A stretch of 64,000 nt of DNA from Symsagittifera roscoffensis (Eukaryota > Xenacoelomorpha > Acoela > Convolutidae). Below the pieces are notes generated by a model that did no database searches, was not told where the DNA came from, and was given only the letters and a program-made list of their open reading frames with translations. Of the stretch, positions 8,331 through 21,400 are shown one piece after another (the stretch's first letter is position 1; every line of letters starts with the position of its first letter). Both the position numbers and the translations under genes were made by a program. The stretch spans positions 33,726,682 to 33,790,681 of the forward strand of contig NC_087063.1 of NCBI RefSeq assembly GCF_963678635.1, given 5' to 3'.

Positions 8331-11300
8331 CCTTTTTTTTAACGTATAATCAGACCGACAAAAGTATCATGGAAGGAATTGAGAGTTTAAATTACGCATG
8401 TTTTTGCACATTACTGCATCATCTGTTTCAAAATATTAAAATTTTTTTGAAATGATCATCGATCATAAAAATATCCTAAGACAAGGTCTCTACAAAGTTT
8501 TAACAATTCAACCAATCAGAACTTCGCAAATTTGAAATTCGCGCAAAATTGCCTCATCTTACTTCATCAGACTTAGGTTTCTGAGACATCAGTTTTTTTA
8601 ATTGAGTCAAAACCAAGTTTTAATTTTTCAATTTGTCTTATTTTCCGATTTCGAGACATGTGATTTTTTTATTTCAAAATTTATATACTTATGCATCAGC
8701 CAAAAAATTGTTTTTGGAACGATAACTTAAGGGTCAGTTCCCTGCTCCTGAACTCATTGCGCGTGTTTAGTTTTGGTCTCTTCTTCCAGATAAGACTTGT
8801 TTCTAATGTCAGTAGCTTGACGTTGGTGTTAGCTTGGTCTGTAACCTCCCATGACATTCATGCGCTCGTGCCCTCATTTCCACACCGTCCTAGATGTTTT
8901 CCTACGTGCGAGTCCTCATCCCGGTGTTCGTCAGTACTAAGGGTTAGATATCGAACCATTTGACCGACATAGGTGGAATTACATCCACAACATGAAATCT
9001 TGTAAATGACTTTTGCTTTTAAATGACGTGAAAAAGAAGATTTCAATGATAGTAGGCCGGTTTTCTCTTTTCTGGCGTTGAAAACAATTGGTGCCCTGAT
9101 TATATTTCTCACCTTATTTGAAAATGTCAATTTTTGATTGCCTCAGCAAGGTTGCGGTGTCTGTATTATCAATATACCTTGATGTATGGCTCATGTTGAC
9201 TTTCCATTAGATTAGTCTGTTAAGGGTCCTTGGGAATGTCTTATCTGTCCAAGATTCTGGGTATTGGTTGTCAAGCTAATGTTTTCTAGTTATCTTCATG
9301 TCCTCATCGAACTTATTCCAAAATGAACTGCTTCTGAAAATTCGATGAGCTGCGCCATCTATCATGTTTTTCTTCTAATGGACTGAAGCTCAGCTCCTAA
9401 AATTGAGAATTGTCCCTGCATCAGTTGGTTTTTGATACCATCGGAAGCTTGCCTTTCTAAGTGTGGCAAACTTCCCGTTAATGTCAGGAAAGGCTAAGTT
9501 TTTGTTTCTGGTTAGCCTTTCCTATAGTAGACTGCTGATTAGGATATAATTGATTTGCAGCGTTTAACAATTCTTCTGGATCTCTTTTCACAGTTCTCAC
9601 GATATTTTCCTCGTACCTTAGAAAGAGTCTTATTTCACCTTTGTGTTGGCTTCTTTCTTTCATTTCACAGCATGCCGAGCAACACCAAACGGTACAAGTT
9701 ATGTTTGTATAATCAGTTTCTTGAAGCTTACTAAATTTTTGATGGAAACAAATGAAACAATTTTCTTACTCAACGCCTTTCTGTCTATATCTAAATTTTT
9801 TTTACATACGGGACAGATGCAATCTAGATCTTGTATTGGTTTCCAAACTATGGGGATCTTTACCTTCAATAAAGATTCGAACTGTTTCATCCACAAATTT
9901 GTCAGTGTGATTGCAAGAGAGGCTCCCATAGCCAAACCAACCTTCTGTGTATACTTCATATCATTGCACTTGAAGTGCACTTGACCTACTGCAATATTTA
10001 AAAAATCTCTCCATTGTATTGCGGTATCGCCTGGACGTTGCTTCTGCTCATAATTCTTTCTGAGTGTATTGTCAATAACCTCTTTGAATGGAAGATTGGA
10101 TCATCAGACTTATGCTTCTGAGACATTAATTATATCATCTGATGAAAAATTATTCACATCTAAAAAAACTATGTTTTCATCGGAGACTAATTCAACCTTC
10201 TCAAAAACTTCTTTATTTTATTGCGGTAATGTCTGGAGGTTGCTCCTGCTCATAAAATTTTCTGAGTGCAATGTCGATAGCGTCTCTGAATGGAAGATTA
10301 GATCATGAGACTTAAGTTTCTGAGACATTAATTATATCACCTGATGAGACACCATTAACATCTAGAGAATGTATGATGTCATCAGAGTCTAATTCAATCT
10401 TCTCAATAATCTCTCTTGTGCTTCTAGTGTGTTTATTTCTATGTTCGCTCCCTCATTTTAATCAAAATGTTCGGCCAGTGTTTTGTTCAAATTCTCATAT
10501 TATTTTCCAGGCAGAGAGAGAACAGGGCCTAGTGGTATGTCTTTCTTGTGTGCTTTTGCTAAAACGTAAAAACGAGCCCGGTGGACTATCTTTTGACCTC
10601 AGTTTGGTGTATGGTTGTTCACTTAGGTCACTGCTCTTTTTCACTCTCAACAGCTCCTAGTTAATGTTTTTCTCAGTGTTTTACACCATCGAGTCATCAG
10701 TGTTAATCATTGCTGTGAATTGGTCTGAGTCTTAAAATTCAAGCAGTTTGGCTTAATTTCATTTTATCATGATACAAAACCTAAACGCTTTTTGAATTGC
10801 ACTATTAAAGATTGTTGTTTTTGAGATTTTTTCTAGCTAATTCCCTTTTTCTATCAGATGGTGTCTGTTTCACTCGCTTTATCTAGTTCTTTGCTGCGGC
10901 TTCAATCTCACGCAACGAAACCGTTGTTACGATCTGATTTTTCAGTTAGGACAAAAAATGTCCACTACAGCCAAAAAAGGAACGATTTTAAAATTAGCAT
11001 TCACCTTTTTTAATCAATCTTTCTAAAGCTTTTACTGACCTGTCATATTCTTTGCCCAACGGTCTATCTTGTCTTTTGATTTTTTGCTGGGTTTCATTCA
11101 CTGTGCTTGAATTTTTTCCTATCACACGTTTAATGAAGCGCAAAATTGACGACCAAGTTTTTTCATACACCCCTCGCTGCACTACAAATTTTGATTTCCC
11201 TAATTTGTCGCTTAGAATCTTCTCGTCAATTCTAGCCTTTTTTTTCAGTTCTGAGTAGCTTTAGCTGAAAACATTGAACCACCATGTTGGAAAAAATATA

Positions 11301-12391
11301 AATTTCCGGCAACCGGAATCGCAAAAAATCTGGTATTTTATCGTTTTCTGAGAGAAACTGAAGTCTATGAAAACAGTTTTTTAGTTTAAGATAGCGTTCA
11401 AGATAATCTAGCTTTAGTTTACACAAAAAGATATTTTTTAGCATCCATCGTAAAAAGGGTGGGGGTTTGAGTTCAATAAGTTGCACACCATGCGGAACGA
11501 AACTCACGAGCCGAAAAGCAAAGAACAAACAACTCTTAAAATTTTGATGAAGTAGCATCTGCTTGATCCCTCTTCTTCCGTTTCACTAGTGCCTTCCTCC
11601 TTGTTTGTGAGGGTCTGTTCTTGGCTGATCTTTTCCGTCCTGGTAGATATCTGTGGTTCTCCAGTACAAGTCTTAGCGACTTCAAATCCACGGCACTATC
11701 TTGGTGATGCTCCGAACACTCTCTCATCAACTCGGGCTCGTGTTTTCACGCCTTCTTCCAAAAAAGGTAATTGTTCAGGGGAATGACCAAAATGCCCGTT
11801 CGTCTCAGCGCTTCCTCGAAGTCGGGCAGGCCCTTTCTCCTCCAATATGCCATCGCCTTGATTTTCGCACTTCTCGTCTTTAGATAGTTAAGGGTAACTT
11901 CGACACTACCGGGTCGATAGTTGCTTAGTCTCTGGCTGCTAATTGAATTGTCGAAGATGCCGTCCTACACCAGAACGTCTTTTCTTGAACGAAGGAGGCC
12001 CTTGTCTAGAGAAGTTGCAAGTTCTCCTCCCTTTTGTTTGTATTTGGATTGACAAATGTCCGCGAATAGTCGTCTGTATTGTTTAATAGACCCTTCTTTC
12101 TTCCGATTCCAGATCATTGACTTTTTGGTGTAGCAAACTAGCGGCTACAATGTAAGCCATTCTGGCTCTGACAGAAAGACGCGAAAAGTAAAGGAATAAA
12201 AATTTCGATGTAAAAAATTGTATATATCTTTGTACAATTTTTTCAAAAAAGAAGATAAATTAGAATAATTCTGTACCATTTTTTCTTCACATTTGGGCTA
12301 GAAAAAACGCCAGAGTACCCGAGGTTACAAATAGGAGTCGTTCATCATATAAATTTTTAAAATCTTTGAACTTTTCTTGATATTGTAGTGA
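8331..12391 (-). pseudogene. Penelope-like element copy B1 (divergent family)
   Basis: In minus-strand order: a basic N-terminal region (11730-11536, with RKRSAKNRPSQTRRKALVK), an N-terminal block with KIKRQDRPLGKEYDRSVKAL that parallels RQDRPLKNLDERSIR in family A, a broken RT, motif B (GLAMGASLAITLTNLWMKQ, 9980-9699), a degraded zinc finger (CPVC ... WCCSAC), motif C read as RYEENIVRTVK near 9600, and endonuclease VIYKISCCGCNSTYVGQ (9130-8858) with LLTLETSLIWKKRPKLNT after it. Motif C lacks both Asp residues. A roughly 200-bp tandem duplication (about 10015-10410) covers the motif A area. Many stops; not functional. Confidence 0.75.
10015..10410 (-). repeat. Tandem duplication over the RT motif A region of B1
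   Basis: Two adjacent copies of about 200 bp both run from TTGCGGTA.. through GCTCATAA.. to the acidic SDE-coding end (about 10015-10215 and 10220-10410). Each contains a 25-bp motif (10102-10126 and 10304-10328) that also occurs once in the 3' tail (8565-8589). B2 has the same duplication (about 20130-20520). B3 has lost the first copy together with motif B. Confidence 0.65.
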
Positions 12392-14620
12392 TAGTGTTGA
12401 TCTTCGGCCTCTCCTTGCAAATATACAAAGCCTCTAGAGTCAGTAGCTTATGAGTGTTGGCTGTGATCTGTGACATCTCTGACTTCAGCATAATCTCTGA
12501 CTTCAGCTCAGCAGTACCGTATAACAAGTGTTGCCATACTGGGGAATCCCCTTTGCAGCGTTCATCGACCCTCGTGGCTAAATGTCGGACTGTCTGGTCG
12601 ATATAGGTGGAGTTACATTCACTACATGTAAGCTTGTACACCACTTTGGATCTCAGTTCACCAGCAAAGAAAATTTTGAGGGATGGCAAGCATGTTTTCA
12701 ATTTTCTTGTTGTAAAAATTATTTGTGCCCCGAATATTAGCCGAACCTTTGCAGCTAACAGTTGAGATGGATTGCCTAGATATTGCATTGTAAGAAGGGG
12801 GCTGAGTGTTTCAACCATTTATCATTTCTCGGTTCTGATGCCTTCACCTCTAAATTTTTCTTTCCCTCAATGATCATGTTAAGAGTTCCAAACACTACCT
12901 TGTCCGACCAACTTTTCGGATATTGATTTTCAATCCATTGCTTCCGATTTTTTTCCAATGCCTGGTCAAAGTCTTTCCATGTTGACGAAAACCCTATGAA
13001 CTGTCCCTTCAATAACGTTTCTTTTGTACTGCAAAGGTGCGCAGCCTCTGAAAATTAGAATGCTGCCGGTATCAGTGTGTTTTTGGTACAAACCACATGT
13101 GACTTTTTTTCCTGAATCCACGTTGACATTTAGTTCCAAAAAGGACAAATTACCGTCACTATCAAGTTCTTCTATGGTGAACTGCAAGTTTGGATGCAAC
13201 TTATTGGCAGCCTCAAGAACTATCCCAGGATTGCCCTTGACCCTTCTAACTATGTCGTCCACATATCTTAGAAAAACTTTAACACCAATCACAGTCCGAT
13301 CTGTTTCCTGTTGTTTTTTGCAAGTCATGCAATACCATACTGTTTCATCGATTTCTGCGTATTTAAATTCAGATATGTTACCACACCCTAAGTGGTACCA
13401 ATTCAAACAAGCTTCGCATTCTACCCCTTTTGCTCGATATGTCAATTTTTTTTTGACATCTAGGGCACACGTCCTTGTTACCCTCATTTAGCACAGTCAA
13501 TTTTGGTACTTCTTTCTGTAATGCAGGTTCGTACTCTTTGGGCCACAAATTGGCCAATATTACTGCAAGGGAGGCGCCCATTGCTAAACCGTTTTTTTGT
13601 TCATATCACAAACCATTGCATTTAAAGTCTACCTTACTCACTGCCAAATTCAGTAGTTTTTTCATAGTCGTGCGAGATGTTTCCGGAGGGTTGATTTGCT
13701 CATATAATCTCCTCAGGGCTATTTCAACCGATTCCTTGAGCGTGAAATTAGTGTACAAACTCTTTACATCAGGGGAGTTTATACTGTCGTCAGAGTCCAA
13801 CTCAGTTTTCTCCAAGATCTCCCTGGCCATTTGAGTGTTCGTTTCTATGTTTTCCCACTCAATTTCATCAAAGTACTTTTTCAATGTTTTACTTAGGTTG
13901 TCATATGAGCTATCAGGTAAAGAAATGACGGGACGAAATGGTGTGCCTTGTTTGTGTACTTTTTCTAATCCATACAGCCTGGCCAGCTGCGCTCCCGTTG
14001 ATCTCAACCTAGTATACAGCGCTTCGTTCATCTCGTCCTTCTCTTCATGGCGAGTAATTCTTTGTTTATGTTCTTTTCACTTTTCATAATCACGCTGTCT
14101 GTCAGATTTTTCCTCTCACTAAATTGTTCTGCCTGTAATAAATCTTTCAGTTTTGTCTCATATGTCTCCTTTCTCATTACACAAAATTTCACCCCCTTAT
14201 CAAACGGCACTGCCAGAAGACCGTTGTCCATCAATACTTTCTGGATTTTTCAACAACTTTGTCAGAGGGTCTGTTTCACATTCTTAGCACATGTCTTTGC
14301 AGCTGCTTTAATCTCACATAATTTTTCTCTGGGTATTCTATTCAACTTCAGTTCAGACAAAAAACTATCAATGTCAGCAAGGAAGTGCATTTCATTGAAT
14401 TAGTTTCGTACCGGATGTTTTGGCCCAAAACTTAAGACTTCCCGCACCCAAAACGGCAAAATCCCTTCAACTAAAATTCTAATTGACCTTTCATCCAAGT
14501 TTTTTAATGGTCTATCCTGTCTTTCCAAAAAATTTTCAAGCTTTCTCTTGTGTCGGCTTATCAGGTTATTGACACTACACCTTGCTTGCCGGTTCAGATA
14601 GATTTTTACCGAACCCCCTC
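12392..14620 (-). pseudogene. Penelope-like element copy A2a with endonuclease
   Basis: This is the most complete A copy at its 3' end. The endonuclease frame (12818-12357) has KLKTCLPSLK, VVYKLTCSECNSTYIDQT, the helix RHLATRVDE and LLTLEALYICKERPKINT. Upstream are RT pieces at 14234-14028, 14031-13606 and 13487-12966. The last includes the finger and an intact FLRYVDDIVRRVKG. Breaks: a TGA just before the GLAMGAS motif (shared with A2c and A3a), a frameshift in a T-run next to the first finger cysteines near 13450, and one near 14035. The conserved N-terminal PLE block, with VLSFGPKHPVRN, lies near 14400-14500. Confidence 0.8.
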
Positions 14621-15300
14621 GGATCTCAGTTCAAGAGCAAAGAAAGTTTCGATGGATGCCAAACTTGTGTTTATTTTTCTTGTTATAAATTTTTTTTGTG
14701 CCTCGGATATTTGCCGAATCTTTGCAGCTAACAGTTGAGATGGATTAGCTCGGTATTGCATTATAAAAAGGAGGGGGGTGAGCATTTCAAGGATTTATCA
14801 TTTCTCGGTTCTGATGCCGTCAACTCAAAATTTTTTCCCCTCAATGATCTTGTTAAAAGCTTCAAACACTACCCTGTCCGACCAGTTTTCGGATATTGAT
14901 TTTCAATCCATTGTTTCAGATTTTTTTTCAATGACCGGTCAAAAATCTCCCATTTTGAGGTACTTCTAAAATCCCTAAGGACCGTCCCTTCATCAACGTT
15001 TCTTTTGTATTGCAAAAATGCGCAGCCGCTAAAATTTAAAATGGTGCAGGTATCAGTGGGTTTTCGCTACCACCCTTATGTGACCTCTTCTCCTGAGTCC
15101 ACGTTGACATTTAAATCCAAAAATGCCAAATTACCATTACTATCAAGTTCTTATATGGCGAACTGCAAGTTTGGACGCAAATTCTTGGCAGCCTCGAGGA
15201 CTACCCCAGGATTGCCCTTGACAGTTTCAACTATGTTTTCCACATAACTTAGAAAACTCTAAAACCATTCTGAGTCCGATCTGCTTCTTGTGGTTTTTTT
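14621..15300 (-). pseudogene. Penelope-like element partial copy A2b (A-prime type)
   Basis: Only the RT end (after motif C), linker and endonuclease start remain, and the sequence matches A1c, A2d and A3c. The upper end is abrupt at a T-run (about 15300), where A-prime sequence meets the linker of A2c. The lower end is the recurrent endonuclease/N-terminus junction. It probably arose from a deletion between two array copies. Confidence 0.7.
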
Positions 15301-17242
15301 CGAGGGTTGCCAAACTTGTGTTTAATTTTCTTGTTGTAACATTTATTTGTGCCTCGGATATTTGCCGAATCTTTGCAGCTAACAGTTGAGATGGATTAGC
15401 TCGATATTGCATTATAAAAAGGAGGGGGGTGAGCTTTTCAAGGATTTATCATTTCTCGGTTCTGATGCCGTCAACTCAAAATTTTTTCCTTTCAATGATC
15501 TTGTGAAAAGCTTCAAACACTACCCTGTCCGACCAGTTTTCGGATATTGATTTTCAATCCATAGTTTCAGATTTTTTTTCAATGACCGGTCAAAGTCTTT
15601 CCATGTTGATGAAAACCCTATGAACCGTCCCTTCAATAACGTTTCTTTTGTACTGCAAAGGTGCGCAGCCTCTGAAAATTAGAATGGTGCCGGTATCAAT
15701 GTGTTTTTGGTACAATTCACATGTGACTTTTTTTCCTGAATCCACGTTGACATTTAATTCCAAAAAGGACAAATTACCGTCACTATCAAGTTCTTCTATG
15801 GTGAACTGCAAGTTTGGATGCAACTTATTGGCAGCCTCAAGAACTATCCCAGGATGGCCCTTGACCCTTCTAACTATGTCGTCCACATATCTTAGAAAAA
15901 CTTTAACACCAATCACAGTCCGATCTGTTTCCTGTTGGTTTTTGCAAGTCATGCAATACCATACTGTTTCAGCGATTTCTGCGTATTTGAATTCAGATAT
16001 GTTACCACACCCTAAGTGGTACCAATTCAAACAAGCTTCGCATTCTACCCCTTTTGCTCAAAGTGTCAACTTTTTTTGACATATAGGGCACACGTCCTTG
16101 TTACCCTCATTTAGCACAGTCAATTTTGGTACTTCTTTCTTTAATGCAGGTTCGTACTCTTTGGGCCACAAATTGGCCAATATTACTGCAAGGGAGGCGC
16201 CCATTGCTAAACCGTTTTTTTGTTCATATCACAAACCATTCATTTAAAGTATACCTTACTCACTGCCAAATTCAGTAGTTTTTTCATAGTCGTGCGACAT
16301 GTTTCCGGAGGGTTGATTTGCTCATATAATCTCCTCAGGGCTATTTCAACCACTTCCTTGAGCGGGACATTAGTGTACAAACTCTTTACATCAGGGGAGT
16401 TTATACTCTCGTCAGAGTCCAACTCAGTTTTCTCCAAGATCTCCTGGCCCTTTGAGTGTTCGTTTCTATGTTTTCCCATTCAATTTCATCAAAGTACTTT
16501 TCCAATGTTTTACTTAGGTTGTCATATGAGCTATCAGGTAAAGAAATGACGGGACGAAATGGTGTGCCTTGTTTGTGTACTTTTTCTAATCCATACAGCC
16601 TAGCCAGCTGCGCTCCCGTTGATCTCAACCTAGTATACTGCGCTTCGTTCATCTCGTCCTTCTCTTTCATGGCGAGTAATTCTTTGTTTATGTCTTTTTC
16701 AATTTTCCTAATCACGCTGTCTGTCAGATTCTTTCTCTCACTAAAATGTTCTGCCTGTAATAAATCTTTCAGTTTTTTCTCATATGTCTCCTTTCTCATT
16801 ACACAAAAACTCACCCCCTTATCAAACGGCACTGCCAGAAGACCGTTGTCCATCAATACTTTCTGGATTTTTCAACAACTTTGTCAGAGGATCTATTTCA
16901 CATTCTTAGCACATGTCTTTGCAGCTGCTTCAATCTCACATAATTTTTCTCTGGGTATTCTATTCAACTTCAGTTCGGACAAAAAACTATCAATGTCAGC
17001 AAGGAAGTGCATTTCATTGAATTAGTTTCGTACCGGATGTTTTGGCCCAAAACTTAAGACTTCCCGCACCCAAAGCGGCAAAATCCCCTCATCTAAAATT
17101 CTAATTGACCTTTCATCCAAGTTTTTTAATGGTCTATCCTAACTTTCCAAAAATTTTTCAAGCTTTCTCTTGTGTCGGCTTATCAGGTTATTGACACTAC
17201 ACCTTGCTTGCCGGTTCAGATAGATTTTTACCGAACCCCTTC
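15301..17242 (-). pseudogene. Penelope-like element copy A2c
   Basis: The 16856-16401 frame carries NGLLAVPFDKG, YGLEKVHKQGTPFRP and the run-up to motif A. A 1-base deletion in the ATCTCC(C)TGG region near 16445 shifts the frame, and 16479-16240 carries SPDVKSLYTNVPLKE. The 16030-15590 frame has WYHLGC, WYCMTC and FLRYVDDIVRRVKG. It shares the TGA before GLAMGAS with A2a and A3a. The endonuclease is absent; the copy ends in the linker at 15301. Confidence 0.8.
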
Positions 17243-18427
17243 GGATCTCAGTTCAAGAGCAAAGAAAGTTTTGAGGGATGCCAAACTTGTGTTTAATTTT
17301 CTTGTTGTAAAATTTATTTGTGCCTCGGATATTTGCCGAATCTTTGCAGCTAACAATTGAGATGGATTAGCTCGATATTGCATTATAAAAAGGAGGGGGT
17401 GAGCTTTTCAAGGCTTTATCATTTCTCGGTTCTGATGCCGTCAACTCAAAATTTTTTCCCCTCAATGATCTTGTTAAAAGCTTCAAACACTACCCTGTCC
17501 GACCAGTTTTCGGATATTGATTTTCAATCCATTGTTTCAGATTTTTTTTCAATGACCGGTCAAAATTCTCCCATTTTGAGGTACTTCTAAAATCCCTAAG
17601 GACCGTCCCTTCATCAACGTTTCTTTTGTATTGCAAAAATGCGCAGCCGCTAAAATTTAGAATGGTGCCGGTATCAGTGGGTTTTCGCTACCACCCTTAT
17701 GTGACCTCTTCTCCTGAGTCCACGTTGACATTTAAATCCAAAAATGACAAATTACCATTACTATCAAGTTCTTATATGGCGAACTGCAAGTTTGGACGCA
17801 AATTGTTGGCAGCCTCGAGGACTACCCCAGGATTGCCCTTGACAGTTTCAACTATGTTTTCCACCTAACTTAGAAAACTCTAACACCATTCTGAGTCCAA
17901 TCTGCTTCTTGTGGTTTTTTTTGCAATTCATGCAAAACCATACTGTTTCAGGGATGTTTGCGTATTTGGATTCCGATATGATATCACACCCTAGGTGGTA
18001 CCAATTCAAACAAGTGTCGCTTTCTCCCACTTTAGTTCGATATGTCACCTTTTCCTGAGATCCATGGCAGAATTCCTTGTTATCCTCATTTAGCACAATC
18101 AATTTTGGAAATTCTTTCATTAATGCAGGTTTGTATTCTTTGAGCATCAAGTTGGCCCCCAATGAGAGGCTCCCATTGCTAAACCGTCTTTTTGTACATA
18201 CCACAAACCATTGCCTTTAAAGTGTGCCGTACTCTCTGCCAAACTTATTAGTTTTTTTGATAGTTTTGCGAGATATTTACGGAGGATTGATTTGCTCATA
18301 GAACCTCCTCGGGGCTATTTTAACAGCTTTCTTGAGCGGGTCATTAGTGTATAAACTCTTTGCATCAAGGGGTATTGTACTCTCATCAAAGTCCAAAATC
18401 TGTTTTCTCCAAGATCTCCCTGGCCAC
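17243..18427 (-). pseudogene. Degenerate Penelope-like element copy A2d (A-prime subfamily)
   Basis: Closely similar to A1c and A3c. The 18204-17848 frame keeps LMLKEYKPALMKEFPKL, the damaged finger (CHGS, ESDTC, intact CLNWYHLGC and WFCMNC) and the start of the next block. Motif B is damaged by a small deletion (GANLML where A1c has ASHAVILANL). The upper end meets B2 near 18427 and the lower end is the recurrent junction at 17242/17243. Confidence 0.7.
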
Positions 18428-21400
18428 TCACCTTTTTTTAACGTATAATCAGACCGACGAAAGTATCATGGAAGGAATTGAGAGTTTAAATTACGCATGT
18501 TTTTGCACATTACTGCATCATCTGTTTCAAAATAATAAAAATTTTTTGAAATGATCATCGATCATAAAAATATCCTAAGACAAGGTCTCTACAAAATTTT
18601 AACAATTCAACCAATCAGAACTTCGCAAATTTGAAATTCGCGCAAAATTGCCTCATCTTACTTCATCAGACTTATGTTTCTGAGACATCAGTTTTTTTAA
18701 TTGAGTCAAAATCAACTTTTAATTTTTCAATTTGTCTTATTTTCCGATTTCGAGACATGTGATTTTTTTATTTCGAAATTTATATACTTATGCATCAGCC
18801 AAAAAATTGTTTTTGGAACGATAACTTAAGGGTCAGTTCCCTGCTCCTGAACTCATTGCGCGTGTTTAGTTGTAGTCTCTTCTTCCAGATAAGACTTGTT
18901 TCTAATGTCAGTAGCTTGACGTTGGTGTTAGCTTGGTCTGTAACCTCCCATGACATTCATGCGATCGTGCCCTCATTTCCACACCGTCCTAGATGTTTTG
19001 CTACGGGCGAGTCCTCATTCCGGTGTTCGTCAGTACTAAGGGTTAGATATCGAACCATTTGACCGACATAGGTGGAATTAAATCCACAATATGAAATCTT
19101 GTAAATGACTTTTGCTTTTAAATGACGTGAAAAAGAAGATTTCAATGATAGTAGGCCGGTTTTCTCTTTTCTGGCGTTGAAAACAATTGGTGCCCTGATT
19201 ATTTTTCTCACCTTATTTGAAAATGTCAATTTTTTATTGCCTCAGCACTGCACCATCATCAAGGTTGCGGTGTCTGTATTATCAATATACCTTGATGTAT
19301 GGCTCATGTTGACTTTCCATTACATTAGTCTGTTAAGGGTCCTTGGGAATGTCTTATCTGTCCAAGATTCTGGGTATTGGTTGTCAACCTAATGTTTTCT
19401 AGTTATCTTCATGTCCTCATTGAACTTATTCCAAAATGAACTGCTTCTGAAAATTCGATGAGCTGCGCCATCTATTATGCTTTTCTTTTAATGGACTGAA
19501 GCTCAGCTCCTAAAATTGAGAATTGTCCCTGCATCAGTTGGTTTTCGATACCATCGGAAGCTTGCCTTTCTAGGTGTGGCAAATTTACCGTTAATGTCAG
19601 GAAAGGCTAAGTTTTTCTTTCTGGTTAGCCTTTCCTATAGTAGACTGCTGATTAGGATGTAATTGATTTGCAGCGTTTAACAATTCTTCTGGATCTCCTT
19701 TCACAGTTCTCACGATATTTTCCTCGTACCTTAGAAAGAGTCTTATTTCACCTTAGTGTTGGCTTCTTTTTTTCATTTCACAGCATGCCGAGCAACACCA
19801 AACGGTACAAGTTATGTTTGTATAATCAGTTTCTTCAAGCTTACTAAATTTTTGATGGAACCAAATGAAACAATTTTCTTACTCAACACCTTTTTGTCTA
19901 TATCTAAATTTTTTTTACATACGGGACAGATGTAATCTAGATCTTGTATTGGTTTCCAAATTATGGGGATCTTTACCTTCAATAAAGATTCGAACTGTTT
20001 CATCCACAAATTTGTCAGTGTGATTGCAAGAGAGGCTCCTATAGCCAAACCAACCTTCTGTGTATACTTCATATCATTGCACTTGAAGTGCCCTTGACCT
20101 ACTGCAATATTTAAAAAATCTCTCCATTGTTTTGCGGTATCAACTGGACGTTGCTTCTGCTCATAATTCTTTCTGAATGTATTGTCAATAGCCTCTTTGA
20201 ATGGAAGATTGGATCATCAGACTTATGCTTCTGAGACATTAATTATATCATCTGATGAGAAATTATTCACATCTAAAAAAACTATGTTTTCATCGGAGAC
20301 TAATTCAAACTTCTCAGAAACTTCTTCATTTTATTGCGGTAATGTCTGGAGGTTGCTCCTGCTCATGAAATTTTCTGAGTGCAATGTCGATAGCGTCTCT
20401 GAATGGAAGATTAGATCATGAGACTTAAGTTTCTGAGACATTAATTATATCACCTGATGAGAAACCATTAACATCTAGAGAATGTATGATGTCATCAGAG
20501 TCTAATTTAACCTTCTCAATAATCTCTTGTGCTTCTAGTGTGTTTATTTCTATGTTCGCTCCCTCAGTTTTATCAAAATGTTCGGCCAGTGTTTTGTTCA
20601 AATTCTCATATTATTTTCCAAGCAGTGAAAGAACAGGGCCTAGTGGTATGTCTTTCTTGTGTGCTTTTGCTAAAACGTAAAAACGAGCCCGGTGGACTAT
20701 CTCTTGACCTCAGTTTGGTGTATGGTTGTTCACTTAGGTCACTGCTCTTTTTCACTCTCAACAGCTCCTAGTTAATGTTTTTCTCAGTGTTTAACACCAT
20801 CGAGTCATCAGTGTTAATCATTGCTGTAAATTGGTCTGAGTCTTAAAGTTCAAGCAGTTTGGCCTAATTTCATTTTATCATGATACAAAACCTAAACCCT
20901 TTTTCGAATTGCACTATTAAAGATTGTTGTTTTTGAGATTTTTTCTAGCTAATTCCCTTTTTCTATCAGATGGTGTCTGTTTCACTCGTTTTATCTAGTT
21001 CTTTGCTGCGGCTTCAATCTCACGCAACGAAACCGTTGTTACGATCTGATTTTTCAGTTAGGACAAAAAATGTCCACAACAGCCAAAAAAAGAACGATTT
21101 TAAAATTAGCCCGAATCGGGTGTTTGTGTTCCAGGGATAAAAATTCTTGCATTCACCTTTTTTAATCAATCTCTCTAAAGCTATTACCGACCTGTCATAT
21201 TCTTTGACCAACGGTCTATCTTGTCTTTTGATTTTTTGCTGGGTTTCATTCACTGTGCTTGAATTTTTTCCTATCACACGTTTAATGAAGCGCAAAATTG
21301 AAGCGCAAGTTTTTTCATACACCCCTCGCTGCACTACAAATTTTGATTTCCCTAATTTGTCGCTTAGAATCTTCTCGTCAGTTCTAGCCTTATTTTTTCA

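Noticed and set aside
8540-8600. Hammerhead ribozyme in the PLE tail
   Set aside because: GAAAC and a small stem III-like loop followed by GTC are present, but CTGATG is not followed by A and stem II is missing. I kept only the repeated motif as a finding.
11232-11558. 108-codon minus-strand frame in B1 as an independent gene
   Set aside because: It lies between the basic region and the N-terminal block of the B element and recurs, broken, in B2 and B3; it is treated as part of that PLE.
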